Shown: positions 33,575 through 42,632, counted from the first letter of the stretch. The stretch is DNA of 64,000 nt from Streptomyces sp. V3I7 (GCF_030817495.1 NZ_JAUSZK010000001.1:496001-560000), one strand, 5' to 3'. Made by a program: numbers and translations. The notes: generated from the sequence alone by a model not told the origin.

Positions 33575-34347
33575 GCCGTCAATGGTGCCACTCCCCGCCG
33601 GGCCACCGATCCGGTGAGCTCTCGCTGGTAGTCCGCGTAGGCGGTGCGCAGGGCGGTGCCCGGCCAGTCGGCGGGCAGGAGTTCGGCGGGAAGCACGGGG
33701 TCCGTGAGCAGGTGCCGTACGACCGCCGCGAATCCGGTGAGGCGGTCGGCCGGGAGGTCGGCCGCCGTCACATGGGTGTGCAGGGCGCGGGCGGTGGTGG
33801 CCCAGCCGTCCAGCAGCCACAGGCCGGCCGCCAGCTCCCGCGGGGAACCCTCCGGGCGGGCGGTGTACGACTGCGCCACCCGCCCCAGATCGTCCGGCAG
33901 GGGCCGGCTCAGATTGGCGGGACGCAGCCAGACGCCCTCGCGGAGTTCGGCCAGCCGCAGGGCGGCCAACCTCGCGCGCAGCTCGGCGCGTTCGGCGGGG
34001 ACGCGGCCGGTCGCCGTGATCACGACCATCTCCCAGTCGCCGTCCCACGCGCGCGTGCGCGGGTGCAGAGCGTCGTCCTGGCGGCGCTGGCGGGCGAGCA
34101 GCCGCTCGCTGAGGCCGTAGACGGCGTCGGTGCGCCGCAGGTCGCCGGAGGCCACCATGCGGCTGAGCGCGGCCCGGAGTGTCGAGCCGCCGACGCCGAA
34201 CGGCTCGACCAGCCGGACGAGTTCCTTCACCGGCAGCTCCGGCGGGTGGCTGCCCAGCAGCAGGCTCAGGACGACCGACCGCGCGGACAGCGGTCGCAGG
34301 TCGAGCTCACCGGATTCCCCGGGCTGCACTGTCACGTTCATCCGCAT
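33565..34347 (-). CDS. PaaX-family transcriptional regulator
   Basis: A 260-residue PaaX-like regulator: SARSVVLSLLLGSHPPELPVKELVRLVEPFGVGGSTLRAALSRMVASGDLRR is the N-terminal winged helix, WEMVVITATGRVPAERAELRARLAALRLAELREGVWLRP the middle domain, followed by the PaaX C-terminal domain. PaaX responds to phenylacetyl-CoA in E. coli; here the divergent gene is an acyl-CoA dehydrogenase, a plausible target. Starts ATG 34347 or 34341 are both possible. A 14-bp tandem repeat covers the stop codon. Confidence 0.9.
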   Translation of the reverse strand: MRMNVTVQPGESGELDLRPLSARSVVLSLLLGSHPPELPVKELVRLVEPFGVGGSTLRAALSRMVASGDLRRTDAVYGLSERLLARQRRQDDALHPRTRAWDGDWEMVVITATGRVPAERAELRARLAALRLAELREGVWLRPANLSRPLPDDLGRVAQSYTARPEGSPRELAAGLWLLDGWATTARALHTHVTAADLPADRLTGFAAVVRHLLTDPVLPAELLPADWPGTALRTAYADYQRELTGSVARRGVAPLTAHG

Positions 34348-34429
34348 GGGCCCGTACTGTACGTGCGCTTTCCACCTCGTTTCATATTGCAGCATTGCTA
34401 CGGCCGCACAGCAGGTGCAACATAGCCTT

Positions 34430-36115
34430 ATGGTCTCGACACCCGCGCCCGCTCAGCCTCAGACGCCGGCCCAGCCGCAGTCTCCGTACGCCACGCACGA
34501 CGTCACCAACCAGGCTCCTCCTCTGCCGCCGTACGACGCCTCGCAGGACGCGGCCCTGTTGGAGGGCCTGCGCCGGGAGGGCGCGGGCTGGGCCGAGGCG
34601 GGCATCCGGGAGCTGGGCCTGCGGGCCGGCAGCGCCGAGGCTCAGGAGTGGGGCGAGCAGGCCAACCGGCACGAGCCGGAGCTGCGCACCCACGACCGGT
34701 ACGGCATCCGGATCGACGAGGTCGACTTCCACCCCAGCTGGCACCGGCTGATGCGGGTCGCGGTCGCCGAGGGACTGGCGGGCGCGCCGTGGGCGGAGGA
34801 CCGGTCCGGCGCCCATGTCGCCCGTACCGCGGGCGGGTTGGTGTGGGGGCACACGGAGGCCGGCCACGGCTGTCCGACGTCGATGACGTACGCCGCCGTC
34901 CCCGCGCTGCGTGCCCAGCCGGAGCTCGCGAAGGTCTACGAACCGCTGCTGACCAGCCGGGAGTACGACCCCGGGCTGCGTGTGCCCACCCAGAAGCGCG
35001 GTCTGCTGGCCGGGATGGGCATGACCGAGAAGCAGGGCGGCTCCGACGTCCGCACGAACACCACGACGGCCACGCCCACCGCCGAGCCCGGGGTGTACAC
35101 GCTGCGCGGGCACAAGTGGTTCACGTCGGCGCCGATGTGCGACGTGTTCCTCGTCCTGGCCCAGGCCCCGGACGGGCTGTCGTGCTTCCTGGTGCCGCGG
35201 GTCCTGCCCGACGGCACCCGCAACACCTTCCGCGTCCAGCGCCTGAAGGACAAGCTGGGCAACCGGTCCAACGCGTCCTCCGAGCCGGAGTTCGACGGGA
35301 CGGTGGCGTGGCTGGTCGGGCCCGAGGGGCGCGGCGTGAAGACCATCATCGAGATGGTCAACTGCACGCGGCTGGACTGCGTGATGTCGTCCGCGACTCT
35401 CATGCGCAAGACGCTCGTCGAAGCCGGTCACCATGTGCGGTACCGCAGCGCGTTCGGGGCGCGGCTCATCGAACAGCCGTTGATGCGCAACGTCTTGGCG
35501 GATCTGGCGCTGGAGTCGGAGGCGGCCACGACGCTCACGCTGCGGCTGGCGGGGGCGGCGGACCGGGCGGTGCGCGGGGACGCCGGGGAGCAGGTCTTCC
35601 GGCGCATCGCCACCGCCGTCGGCAAGTACTGGGTCACCAAGCGCGGTCCGGCCTTCACCGCGGAGGCTCTGGAGTGCCTCGGCGGCAACGGGTACGTGGA
35701 GGACTCCGGCATGCCCCGGCACTACCGGGAGGCCCCCCTGCTGTCGATCTGGGAGGGCTCGGGGAACGTCAACGCCCTCGACGTGCTGCGGGCGCTCGGC
35801 CGTGAACCCGCCACCGCGGAGGCCCTGTTCGCCGAACTCGCCCTGGCGCGGGGGGCGGACACCCGGCTGGACGCCGCCGTGAACCGGCTGAAGGACCGGC
35901 TGGGCGACGCCGACCAGATGGGCGCCCGCAGGCTGGTGGAACTGATGGCCCTGACCCTGCAGGCCTCCCTGCTGGTCCGGTACGCGCCGTCCGCCGTCGC
36001 CGACGCCTTCTGCGCGAGCCGACTGGGCGGGGACTGGGGGTACGCGTTCGGAACTCTGCCCGGTGGAACGGACCTTGACGCGATTCTCGGCCGCGCACTG
36101 CCGGATCGGGACTGA
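34430..36115 (+). CDS. Acyl-CoA dehydrogenase, AidB/isovaleryl-like
   Basis: A 561-residue FAD acyl-CoA dehydrogenase. AidB-type motifs are VWGHTEAGHGCPTSMTYAAVP, GMGMTEKQGGSDVRTNTTTA, LRGHKWFTSAPMCDVFLVLAQ, LKDKLGNRSNASSEPEFDG and ECLGGNGYVEDSGMPRHYRE with WEGSGNVNALDVLRAL near the end. Length matches E. coli AidB, which protects DNA from alkylation and shows isovaleryl-CoA dehydrogenase activity. It is divergent from the PaaX regulator with an 82-bp gap that must hold both promoters. The N-terminal ~30 residues are Pro/Gln-rich and poorly conserved. Confidence 0.92.
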   Translation: MVSTPAPAQPQTPAQPQSPYATHDVTNQAPPLPPYDASQDAALLEGLRREGAGWAEAGIRELGLRAGSAEAQEWGEQANRHEPELRTHDRYGIRIDEVDFHPSWHRLMRVAVAEGLAGAPWAEDRSGAHVARTAGGLVWGHTEAGHGCPTSMTYAAVPALRAQPELAKVYEPLLTSREYDPGLRVPTQKRGLLAGMGMTEKQGGSDVRTNTTTATPTAEPGVYTLRGHKWFTSAPMCDVFLVLAQAPDGLSCFLVPRVLPDGTRNTFRVQRLKDKLGNRSNASSEPEFDGTVAWLVGPEGRGVKTIIEMVNCTRLDCVMSSATLMRKTLVEAGHHVRYRSAFGARLIEQPLMRNVLADLALESEAATTLTLRLAGAADRAVRGDAGEQVFRRIATAVGKYWVTKRGPAFTAEALECLGGNGYVEDSGMPRHYREAPLLSIWEGSGNVNALDVLRALGREPATAEALFAELALARGADTRLDAAVNRLKDRLGDADQMGARRLVELMALTLQASLLVRYAPSAVADAFCASRLGGDWGYAFGTLPGGTDLDAILGRALPDRD

Positions 36116-36124
36116 ACTCACGCG

Positions 36125-36470
36125 TTCCAGGGCGTGGTTCGGTCACCGCGTCTCACCCCGTCGTCCGGCCGCCCCGCGGTCCCAGCCGCGCCCACTCGGC
36201 GTCCCACTCCGGTGCCGGCCCGGCTGCCAGGGGCGACGCGGCCTGACCGGTGTGCGGGCTGCCGTCGGCGACGCTCCAGCGCACCGGCGCCCACACCGGT
36301 TCGCCCGTGGTGGCGCCGTGGGCACCGGGTTTCGCGCCGAGGGTCCCGGCGCCACGGTGGTGAGCCGGGCGGTGACCGAGCGCCGGTCCGTACGTTCCTG
36401 GGGCAGGGCGTGCTCGACCGCCGCGTCCTCCTCACGCACGGGCGGACGGACGGGCCCGGGCCGCCGTCCT
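36125..36470 (-). pseudogene. Remnant of an Rv1733c-like membrane protein
   Basis: On the minus strand, different frames contain ERTDRRSVTARLTTVAPG, then GATTGEPVWAPVRWSVADGSPHTGQA and RVAPGSRAGTG, together resembling the periplasmic loop of actinobacterial Rv1733c-like membrane proteins (VRWTxxDGxxHTGxARVxPGxxAGTxV pattern, from memory). No single frame is open across it and no start or membrane segment survives. The 569-bp gap between the dehydrogenase and the BNR gene holds nothing else I recognise. Confidence 0.45.
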
Positions 36471-36684
36471 CCCCCACCTGAGTTGTTTTCGCGTTGCTCA
36501 GCTTCCGGTCGGCGGCCTTGCTCACACTCGGGCCCCGGAGCCACACGACAGGCCGACAAGACGGCTCTGACCTGCACAGACGCCGCCGCTCTGGGGCACT
36601 GTCAGTGGTGGGGTGCAGACTGGCCGGTGTCGTGAGAACTACGTGAGACCTATCTGTGACGACGACGTCCCGGAGGCGATCGGC

Positions 36685-37770
36685 ATGACCGAGGTACTGC
36701 TCGCGGTGGGCACCCGCAAAGGCCTGTTCATCGGGCGACGACGAGGTGGCACCTGGGAGTTCGACGAACGCCCCTGCTTCAACGCCGAGGCGATCTACTC
36801 GGTCGCCATCGACACCCGCGGCGACAGCACACGGCTGCTGGCCGGCGGGGACAGCGCCCACTGGGGCCCGTCGGTGTTCCACTCCGACGACCTGGGCCAC
36901 ACCTGGACCGAACCGGCCCGGCCCGCCGTCAAGTTCCCGCAGGACACCGGCGCCTCGCTGGAACGGGTCTGGCAGCTGCACCCGGCGGCGGCCGAGCCGG
37001 ATGTGGTGTACGCGGGTACCGAGCCGGCCGCCCTGTACCGCTCGACGGACCGCGGAGAGAGCTTCGAGCTGGTCCGGCCGCTGTGGGAGCACCCGACGCG
37101 CTCCAAGTGGGTGCCGGGCGGCGGCGGTGAGGGGCTGCACACGATCGTCAGCGACCAGCGCGATCCGCGGGCGGTGACCGTCGCCGTCTCGACGGCGGGC
37201 GTGTTCCGCACCACCGACGGCGGGGCGAGCTGGGCTCCGTCCAACTCCGGTGTGCAGGCGGTGTTCCTGCCGGACCCGAACCCGGAGTTCGGCCAGTGCG
37301 TGCACAAGGTGGCCCAGGACGCGGTCGATCCGGACCGGCTGTACCTCCAGAACCACTGGGGTGTGTACCGCAGCGACGACGCGGGCGCGCACTGGACGGA
37401 CATCGGCGACAGCCTGCCGTCCACGTTCGGCTTCGCGATGGCCGCGCATCCGCGCCGCGGTGACACGGCGTACGTCTTCCCGATCAACGCGGACAGCGAC
37501 CGGGTACCGGCCGGCCACCGCTGCCGGGTCTACCGCACGTACGACGCGGGCAAGTCCTGGGAGCCGCTGACGTCCGGGCTGCCGACCGGCGACCACTACG
37601 GCACGGTGCTGCGCGACGCCCTGTGCACGGACGACGCGGATCCGGCGGGCGTGTACTTCGGCAACCGCAACGGCGAGGTGTTCGCCTCGGCCGACGACGG
37701 CGACACGTGGCGGCAGTTGGCCGCGCATCTGCCGGACGTACTGTGCGTGCGCGCGGCCGTCATCGGCTGA
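36685..37770 (+). CDS. BNR/sialidase-type beta-propeller protein
   Basis: A 361-residue propeller with repeated BNR Asp boxes: STDRGESFEL, TTDGGASWAP, SDDAGAHWTD, TYDAGKSWEP and SADDGDTWRQ (S/T-x-D-x-G-x-x-W pattern). It has no signal peptide, so it is probably cytosolic. ATG 36685 has GGAGG 8 bp upstream; the frame also opens further upstream without homology. The family is annotated as exo-alpha-sialidase or WD40/YVTN-like, but sialidase catalytic residues are not evident, so enzymatic activity should not be assumed. Confidence 0.87.
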   Translation: MTEVLLAVGTRKGLFIGRRRGGTWEFDERPCFNAEAIYSVAIDTRGDSTRLLAGGDSAHWGPSVFHSDDLGHTWTEPARPAVKFPQDTGASLERVWQLHPAAAEPDVVYAGTEPAALYRSTDRGESFELVRPLWEHPTRSKWVPGGGGEGLHTIVSDQRDPRAVTVAVSTAGVFRTTDGGASWAPSNSGVQAVFLPDPNPEFGQCVHKVAQDAVDPDRLYLQNHWGVYRSDDAGAHWTDIGDSLPSTFGFAMAAHPRRGDTAYVFPINADSDRVPAGHRCRVYRTYDAGKSWEPLTSGLPTGDHYGTVLRDALCTDDADPAGVYFGNRNGEVFASADDGDTWRQLAAHLPDVLCVRAAVIG

Positions 37771-37861
37771 GCGTGCCCGCCGGTGCCTGCCGCTCCCGCT
37801 CTGGACGAGGACGCCCTCCGCCCCGCCGCGCAGGGCTTCCAGCGGGGGCTGCCCCTCGAAC

Positions 37862-37990
37862 GGGTCCGTGCGCGCCGTCGAACTGGGCATTCGCGGTGTG
37901 CCCCACTTCGTGATCAACGGGCACACGGCGATCTCGGGTGCCCGGGACGTCGAGGAGTTCGTACGGGTCCTCATCGAACAACCGGACGGC
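37862..37990 (+). pseudogene. C-terminal fragment of a FrnE-type DsbA oxidoreductase
   Basis: The frame reads RAVELGIRGVPHFVINGHTAISGARDVEEFVRVLIEQ, the conserved cis-proline loop (GVPHFVI) and C-terminal helix of FrnE/DsbA-like proteins. No active-site CxxC precedes it in frame and the upstream 90 bp are not homologous. It lies 92 bp after the BNR gene. Confidence 0.65.
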
Positions 37991-38050
37991 CGCAGGCCGT
38001 GGCCGCGGTTCTCGCGTACGTCTCTGAGGATGTCTCTCGGGTCCGAGCTA

Positions 38051-38132
38051 TGCGGCGTTGCCGGGGCCGGGGCACCCGACGGTTGTCCGGCTCACCCAGA
38101 ACCTCACACATGGGTCCCGTCGGCAGCGCACC
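38051..38132 (+). repeat. Inverted-repeat arm A flanking the thioredoxin/LLM segment
   Basis: About 82 bp (TGCGGCGTTGCCGGGGCCGG onward) that matches, at roughly 80% identity with a small indel, the reverse complement of 39677-39751. Conserved blocks are TTGCCGG, CCGGGGCA, TGTCCGGCTCA and TCCCGTCGGC. It encodes nothing I recognise. It may be a terminal repeat or two copies of a dispersed element. Confidence 0.6.
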
Positions 38133-38321
38133 GACCGACTCCAGTCTGCGACGATCGCCTCCAGCTCGGCGGTGACCGTCTTCGGCGGGCCCGGCTCGGC
38201 AGGCGCGATGCCCGTGTCTGGCGGAGTCCGGAGGGGCCCGCGTATTGCCTCCGTGTGACCTGCGAGCACCGAACATGATCACCGATATGACCGGCGCCAC
38301 CCCGTCGGAGACCGGGCAGAC

Positions 38322-38576
38322 CGCCTGTTCCGAGTGCCCGTGGACCGGGACCGCGACCATGTCCGCGGCCCGCGTGACGCCTCGGTCACCGTGGTCGAGT
38401 ACGGCGACTTCGAGTGCCCGTACTGCGGCCAGGCCGAGCCCGCCCTGCGCGACCTGCTCGCGGGCGTCGACGACGTCAGCTACGTCTGGCGCCATCTGCC
38501 GCTCCACGACGTGCACCCCCACGCCCAGCTGGCCGCCGAGGCCACGGAGGCGGCGGCCCGACATTTAGCCGCATAG
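38322..38576 (+). pseudogene. N-terminal half of a thioredoxin/DsbA-like protein
   Basis: In one frame: [43 protein letters not shown] followed by [28 protein letters not shown], then a stop at 38574-38576. The [11 protein letters not shown] active site and [19 protein letters not shown] lead match the thioredoxin-like domains fused to or associated with NhaA antiporters in actinobacteria. The C-terminal half is missing here; a matching C-terminal half occurs at 39761-40057. Confidence 0.75.
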
Positions 38577-38645
38577 CGGTGGCGGGCTGGTCAGGTGTGT
38601 GGGAGTCTCATGATCACCTGTGTCTCATTCGAAAGACCAGCTGAC

Positions 38646-39668
38646 ATGACACCATCGCGCGTTCCCCTGTCGATCCTCGACCTCGTACCGGTCGCCTCCG
38701 GCACCGATACACCCACCGCGCTCAACCAGTCCGTGGAGCTGGCGCAGCTAGCCGATTCGCTCGGCTATCACCGGTACTGGTACGCCGAGCACCACAACGT
38801 CGTCACGTTCGCCTCCTCGGCGACGTCGCTGCTCATCTGCAGGGCGGCCGAGAACACCAGGCGTATCCGGCTGGGGTCGGGCGGCGTCATGCTGCCCAAC
38901 CACAGCCCGCTGATGGTGGCGGAGTACTACGGCACGCTCGCCGAGATGTTCGGTGACCGCATCGACCTCGGGCTGGGCCGTGCCCCGGGAACGGACCCGG
39001 TGACGGCCGCCGCGCTGCGCCGTGGCACCGCGGCGCAGGACACGTTCGTCGAAGACGTCGTCGAGCTGCACAGCTACCTCAGTTCCCGCGACGCGGGACC
39101 GGCATCGGTGAAGGCGCTGCCGGGGCAGGGGACCGAAGTCCCGCTGTGGATGCTCGGATCGAGCCTCGACGGCGCCGCGGTCGCCGCCTACCTGGGGCTG
39201 CCGTACGCGTTCGCCTCGCACTTCGCCCCTCAGCTGCGGCACGAGGCGCTCGCCCTGTACCGCTCACGCTTCTCGACAGAGTTCATCACCGCCGAGATCA
39301 AGCGGCCCTACGCCATGGCAGGCGTCAACGTCCTCGTGGCACCGACCGACGACGAGGCGCACTATCTGTTCACCACGGCCCAGCAGATGGCCGCAGGCAT
39401 CCGCACCGGCCGGCGCGGCCCGCTGCCACCGCCGGTCAAGGACCTGGCGGCCGCGCTCAGCCCTGAGGTCGCACGGTTCGTGGACGACTTCCAGCAAGTG
39501 CGCGCGGTCGGGTCCCCGGAAACGGTCGTCGACGAGCTCAAGGCGATCGTCGCCGACCTGGAGGTCGACGAACTCATCATCACGACCTACACCCATGACC
39601 CAGCGCACCGGTTGCGTTCGTTCGCGCTGCTCGCCGAGGCATGGGGCCTCCCCGGCCACGTCGATTGA
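38646..39668 (+). CDS. LLM-class flavin-dependent oxidoreductase (MsnO8-like)
   Basis: A 340-residue luciferase-like monooxygenase: PLSILDLVPVASGTDTPTALNQSVELAQLADSLGYHRYWYAEHHNVVTFASSA is the group signature, followed by GSGGVMLPNHSPLMVAEYYGTLAEMF, DLGLGRAPGTDP and VDELIITTYTHDP at the C-terminus. It uses FMNH2 or F420 to oxidise an unknown substrate. ATG 38646 has only a weak ribosome-binding site. It is intact but sits between the halves of a thioredoxin-like gene, itself flanked by inverted repeats, so it may have arrived by insertion. Confidence 0.92.
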   Translation: MTPSRVPLSILDLVPVASGTDTPTALNQSVELAQLADSLGYHRYWYAEHHNVVTFASSATSLLICRAAENTRRIRLGSGGVMLPNHSPLMVAEYYGTLAEMFGDRIDLGLGRAPGTDPVTAAALRRGTAAQDTFVEDVVELHSYLSSRDAGPASVKALPGQGTEVPLWMLGSSLDGAAVAAYLGLPYAFASHFAPQLRHEALALYRSRFSTEFITAEIKRPYAMAGVNVLVAPTDDEAHYLFTTAQQMAAGIRTGRRGPLPPPVKDLAAALSPEVARFVDDFQQVRAVGSPETVVDELKAIVADLEVDELIITTYTHDPAHRLRSFALLAEAWGLPGHVD

Positions 39669-39676
39669 GGCGTACC

Positions 39677-39751
39677 GCCGACGGGACGTATGCGTGATGT
39701 CCTGGATGAGCCGGACATCCGTGGGATGCCCCGGTCCGGCAATGCCGCAGC
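39677..39751 (-). repeat. Inverted-repeat arm B flanking the thioredoxin/LLM segment
   Basis: The reverse complement of this segment aligns with 38051-38132 (see arm A). It starts 9 bp past the LLM stop and ends about 10 bp before the thioredoxin C-terminal half. Confidence 0.6.
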
Positions 39752-39760
39752 AGCGATGGC

Positions 39761-40057
39761 AAGGATCTTGATGGTGCTGTCGGGCGTCGACTACTGGACG
39801 CTCGCCAACGGCACCAAGCACCCGAGCGGGTAATCGTCGAAAAGCTCGGTCTGGACGTCGAGGGCCTACACCGGGCTTTCAGCACCCACGAGTTCGCGCA
39901 GCGCATTCAGGACGACATCGACGGAGGCATCCGTAGCGGTGTCAACGGCACTCCGTCGTTCTTCATCAACGGTCAGATGTATCAGGTGAAGGGCAGCTTC
40001 CACGAACTCGCCGACCCGATCGGCCGGCTCATCGCCCAGTCGCGTGCTTCTTCGTGA
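39761..40057 (+). pseudogene. C-terminal half of a thioredoxin/DsbA-like protein
   Basis: One frame open to the TGA at 40055-40057 encodes LLDARQRHQAPERVIVEKLGLDVEGLHRAFSTHEFAQRIQDD and GIRSGVNGTPSFFINGQMYQVKGSFHELADPIGRLIAQS. The GVNGTPSFFINGQ block is the cis-proline loop of DsbA-like thioredoxins and the upstream helix fits the part missing from 38322-38576. No start codon or CxxC is present. It may be the other half of the same ancestral gene or of a close paralogue. Confidence 0.7.
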
Positions 40058-40090
40058 ATGAGAAAACGGAGGCACGCGAGGCGGGTCGGT

Positions 40091-41044
40091 TCAGTGGTGT
40101 TGGGCCCGCACGACCTCCGGTGGGGTCTGGCTCATGTACCAGCCGTCGACGCGGGGACCGACGAGGTCGGACGGCCAGCCCGCCAGGTCGACGGCGGCGG
40201 CGTACACGGCGTCACCGAACGCCACGATGGCCTGTAGCGGGTCGGCCGTCTCTCCCAGTTTGTCCCATGGCAGCAACACCAGACCGGCATCGGGGTGCCA
40301 GGCGGCGCCGTCGACGCCCCAGGAGCGGTTTTCGAGTCCGTCCGGCTGGGGCCAGATGTAGGCGTACATCCCGGCGCTCGGGGCGCTGGCGTCTCCGAAG
40401 GCGAATCCCACCGCCACATACGCGTCGAGCTCGCCGTTCTGCTGGAACGGCGGACGGTGGGGCGACGGCTCGGCGGGCTTCGCACTGTGCCGCGTCGCCG
40501 ACAGGTCGAAGCCACCCCACATCACACCGACCCGAGGATGGTTCCCGAGAAAGGGCGCCTGCCACGCCTCGAGCCCCCTGGACGCGAGGCTCCACGCCTC
40601 CCACATCAGCCGAGCCGCCTGAGGATCCCAGGTGTGTTCGACGTGATCGTCCTGGAAGGTCGGCGCGGACCCCGGAATCTCGCAGATCAGCGTGGTGCGC
40701 GGCCGGTGTATGCCCAGCTCGGCCGCCGCATCGCAGAACGCCTCGTAGAACGAGGCGACGGACCCCTTGGCCAGTGAAACGGTCCGCGAGCCCGTATCGG
40801 CCTCGATGACCACGTCGCCGTCGAGCAGACGGTAGTGCACCGAGAAGGTCGCCCCCGGCTGCCAGAACGTCGGCGTCCGAAGCCCGCGGGGGGTGACGTC
40901 GAGCACGATGTTCCCCCAGCCGACTTCGAAGGGCGCGTCGAGGGTGTATTTGCCCGCGACCTGTACGACTCGGTTGACGTATCCGATCGTGGGCGCCAGA
41001 TCGTCGTAGATCAACGCGGGCCATACATGGTGACGTTCGCTCAT
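40091..41044 (-). CDS. DUF5996 family protein
   Basis: A 317-residue soluble protein of the DUF5996 family: IGYVNRVVQVAGKYTLDAPFEVGWGNIVLDVTPRGLRTPTFW, SVASFYEAFCDAAAELGI, HTWDPQAARLMWEAWSLASRGLEAWQAPFLG and VGVMWGGFDLSATRHSAKPAEP. No catalytic role is known for the family. ATG 41044 has GGGAGG about 8 bp upstream; the frame runs on to 41197. Monocistronic, 250 bp from trxA. Confidence 0.85.
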   Translation of the reverse strand: MSERHHVWPALIYDDLAPTIGYVNRVVQVAGKYTLDAPFEVGWGNIVLDVTPRGLRTPTFWQPGATFSVHYRLLDGDVVIEADTGSRTVSLAKGSVASFYEAFCDAAAELGIHRPRTTLICEIPGSAPTFQDDHVEHTWDPQAARLMWEAWSLASRGLEAWQAPFLGNHPRVGVMWGGFDLSATRHSAKPAEPSPHRPPFQQNGELDAYVAVGFAFGDASAPSAGMYAYIWPQPDGLENRSWGVDGAAWHPDAGLVLLPWDKLGETADPLQAIVAFGDAVYAAAVDLAGWPSDLVGPRVDGWYMSQTPPEVVRAQHH

Positions 41045-41208
41045 GCTGAGCCCTCCCAGGTGCCGCGCTGCGGATGGAACGCCCTCGGATACGCCATTTT
41101 CGCCCGCAGCGCGGCGCGTGGCGAACGGAGCCGTGGCGAACGGAGCCGTTCCGGGGGCCGTGGCGGAGCACGACGCACGAAGCGACGGTCTGCCCACCAG
41201 CCCGCACC

Positions 41209-41254
41209 GGCCGCAAACCCCTTCGTACGCGCAAGCGCCGGTCGGTCTGCGGCC
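41209..41254 (-). terminator. Probable terminator of trxB-trxA
   Basis: 11-bp arms, GGCCGCAAACC (41209-41219) and GGTCTGCGGCC (41244-41254), with one mismatch and a 24-nt loop, 40 bp beyond the trxA stop on the minus strand. Confidence 0.55.
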
Positions 41255-41293
41255 TTGACGTAGCGTGTGGCGTCGGCTCGACGGCGCCGCCGG

Positions 41294-41626
41294 TTACTCG
41301 GTGATGAACGGCTCGAGGTCGCGGACGAGCGCGGCCTTCGGCTTCGCGCCGACGATGGTCTTGGCGACCTTGCCGCCCTGGTAGACGTTCAGGGTCGGGA
41401 TCGACATGACGCCGTACTTGGCGGCCGTAGTCGGGTTCTGGTCGATGTTGAGCTTGACGACCTCGATCTTGTCGCCGTACTCGGCCGCGATCGCTTCGAG
41501 CGACGGGGCGATCTGGCGGCACGGACCGCACCACTCGGCCCAGAAGTCCACCAGGACGGGCTTGTCGCTCTTGAGGACGTCCTCGTCGAAGGAGGCGTCG
41601 GTCACGTTCTTCACGGTGCCGGCCAC
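41294..41626 (-). CDS. trxA: Thioredoxin
   Basis: A 110-residue canonical thioredoxin. It has KPVLVDFWAEWCGPCRQIAPSL with the WCGPC redox site, LNIDQNPTTAAKYGVMSIPTLNVYQGG (cis-Pro) and VGAKPKAALVRDLEPFI. The GTG at 41626 has GGAG 7 bp upstream; the open frame continues to 41815 through trxB sequence and must not be included. It lies 37 bp after trxB in the same operon and closely resembles the housekeeping Streptomyces TrxA. Confidence 0.96.
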   Translation of the reverse strand: MAGTVKNVTDASFDEDVLKSDKPVLVDFWAEWCGPCRQIAPSLEAIAAEYGDKIEVVKLNIDQNPTTAAKYGVMSIPTLNVYQGGKVAKTIVGAKPKAALVRDLEPFITE

Positions 41627-41663
41627 GGCGGGCTCCGTGACTTGATCTTGCGGGCGGAGTAGG

Positions 41664-42632
41664 TCAGGCAGGGATCTTCTCGGGCTCGGGCCTCTCCACG
41701 TCCGCGCGTGCGGCGAGGAAACGCTCGGCGTCGAGAGCGGCGGCGGCGCCGGTGCCGGCGGCGGTGATCGCCTGGCGGTAGGTGTGGTCCACGACGTCAC
41801 CGGCGCCGAAGACACCGGGAACGTTGGTCCGGGTGGAGGGAGCGTCGACTTCGAGGTAGCCCTCGGGGTCGAGGTCGAGCTGGCCCTTGAACAGTTCGGT
41901 GCGCGGGTCGTGGCCGATCGCGATGAACAGTCCCGTCACCGCCAGGTCCGAGGTCTCGCCGGTCTTGAGGTTGCGCAGCTTGAGGCCGGTGAGCTTCGGA
42001 TCGCCCAGGATCTCGACCACTTCGCTGTCCCAGATGAACTTGATCTTCGGGTCGGCGAAGGCGCGCTCCTGCATCGCCTTGGAGGCGCGCAGGGTGTTCC
42101 GGCGGTGGATGACCGTCACAGACCTGGCGAATCGGGAGAGGAAGGTGGCCTCCTCCAAGGCAGTGTCACCGCCACCGACCACGGCGATGTCCTGGTCCCT
42201 GAAGAAGAACCCGTCACAGGTGGCGCAATAGGAGACGCCGCGGCCCGAAAGCGCGTCCTCATTCGGAAGCCCCAGCTTGCGGTACTGCGAGCCGGTGGCC
42301 ACGATGACGGACTTCGCCTTGTACACGTTGCCCGCGGAGTCGGTGACGGTCTTGATGTCACCCGTCAGGTCGACCGAGACGACGTCGTCCGGGTTGAGCT
42401 CAGCACCGAAACGCTCGGCCTGCGCGCGCATCTTGTCCATGAGCTCGGGGCCCATGATGCCGTCGGGGAAGCCCGGGTAGTTCTCCACCTCGGTGGTGTT
42501 CATCAGCGCACCGCCCGCGGTGACGGCACCCTCGAACACGAGGGGCTTCAGCGACGCGCGCGCGGTGTAGAGCGCCGCCGCGTAACCGGCGGGCCCGGAG
42601 CCGATGATGATCACGTTACGGACGTCGCTCAC
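41664..42632 (-). CDS. trxB: Thioredoxin reductase
   Basis: A 322-residue low-molecular-weight thioredoxin reductase with NADPH and FAD domains: [19 protein letters not shown] (FAD), [29 protein letters not shown] (CATC redox site and NADPH motif) and [33 protein letters not shown] (FAD C-terminal). The GTG at 42632 has GAGGA about 9 bp upstream. No sigma-R-type -35/-10 pair (GGAAT-N18-GTT) was found upstream, unlike the best-known copy. It is coupled with trxA and reduces it using NADPH. Confidence 0.96.
   Translation of the reverse strand: MSDVRNVIIIGSGPAGYAAALYTARASLKPLVFEGAVTAGGALMNTTEVENYPGFPDGIMGPELMDKMRAQAERFGAELNPDDVVSVDLTGDIKTVTDSAGNVYKAKSVIVATGSQYRKLGLPNEDALSGRGVSYCATCDGFFFRDQDIAVVGGGDTALEEATFLSRFARSVTVIHRRNTLRASKAMQERAFADPKIKFIWDSEVVEILGDPKLTGLKLRNLKTGETSDLAVTGLFIAIGHDPRTELFKGQLDLDPEGYLEVDAPSTRTNVPGVFGAGDVVDHTYRQAITAAGTGAAAALDAERFLAARADVERPEPEKIPA

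Noticed and set aside
34130..34429. Upstream extension of the acyl-CoA dehydrogenase frame
   Set aside because: It overlaps the PaaX gene in antisense and has no homology; ATG 34430 fits the family.
36685..37770. Calling the BNR protein a true sialidase
   Set aside because: Only Asp-box repeats are visible; the catalytic Arg triad, Tyr and Asp are not evident.
38048..38269. 73-codon minus-strand open frame over the inverted-repeat arm
   Set aside because: No ribosome-binding site or family; the same stretch recurs as inverted repeat rather than as a conserved protein.
41627..41815. In-frame upstream extension of trxA
   Set aside because: It lies within trxB coding sequence; the GTG at 41626 has a proper ribosome-binding site.
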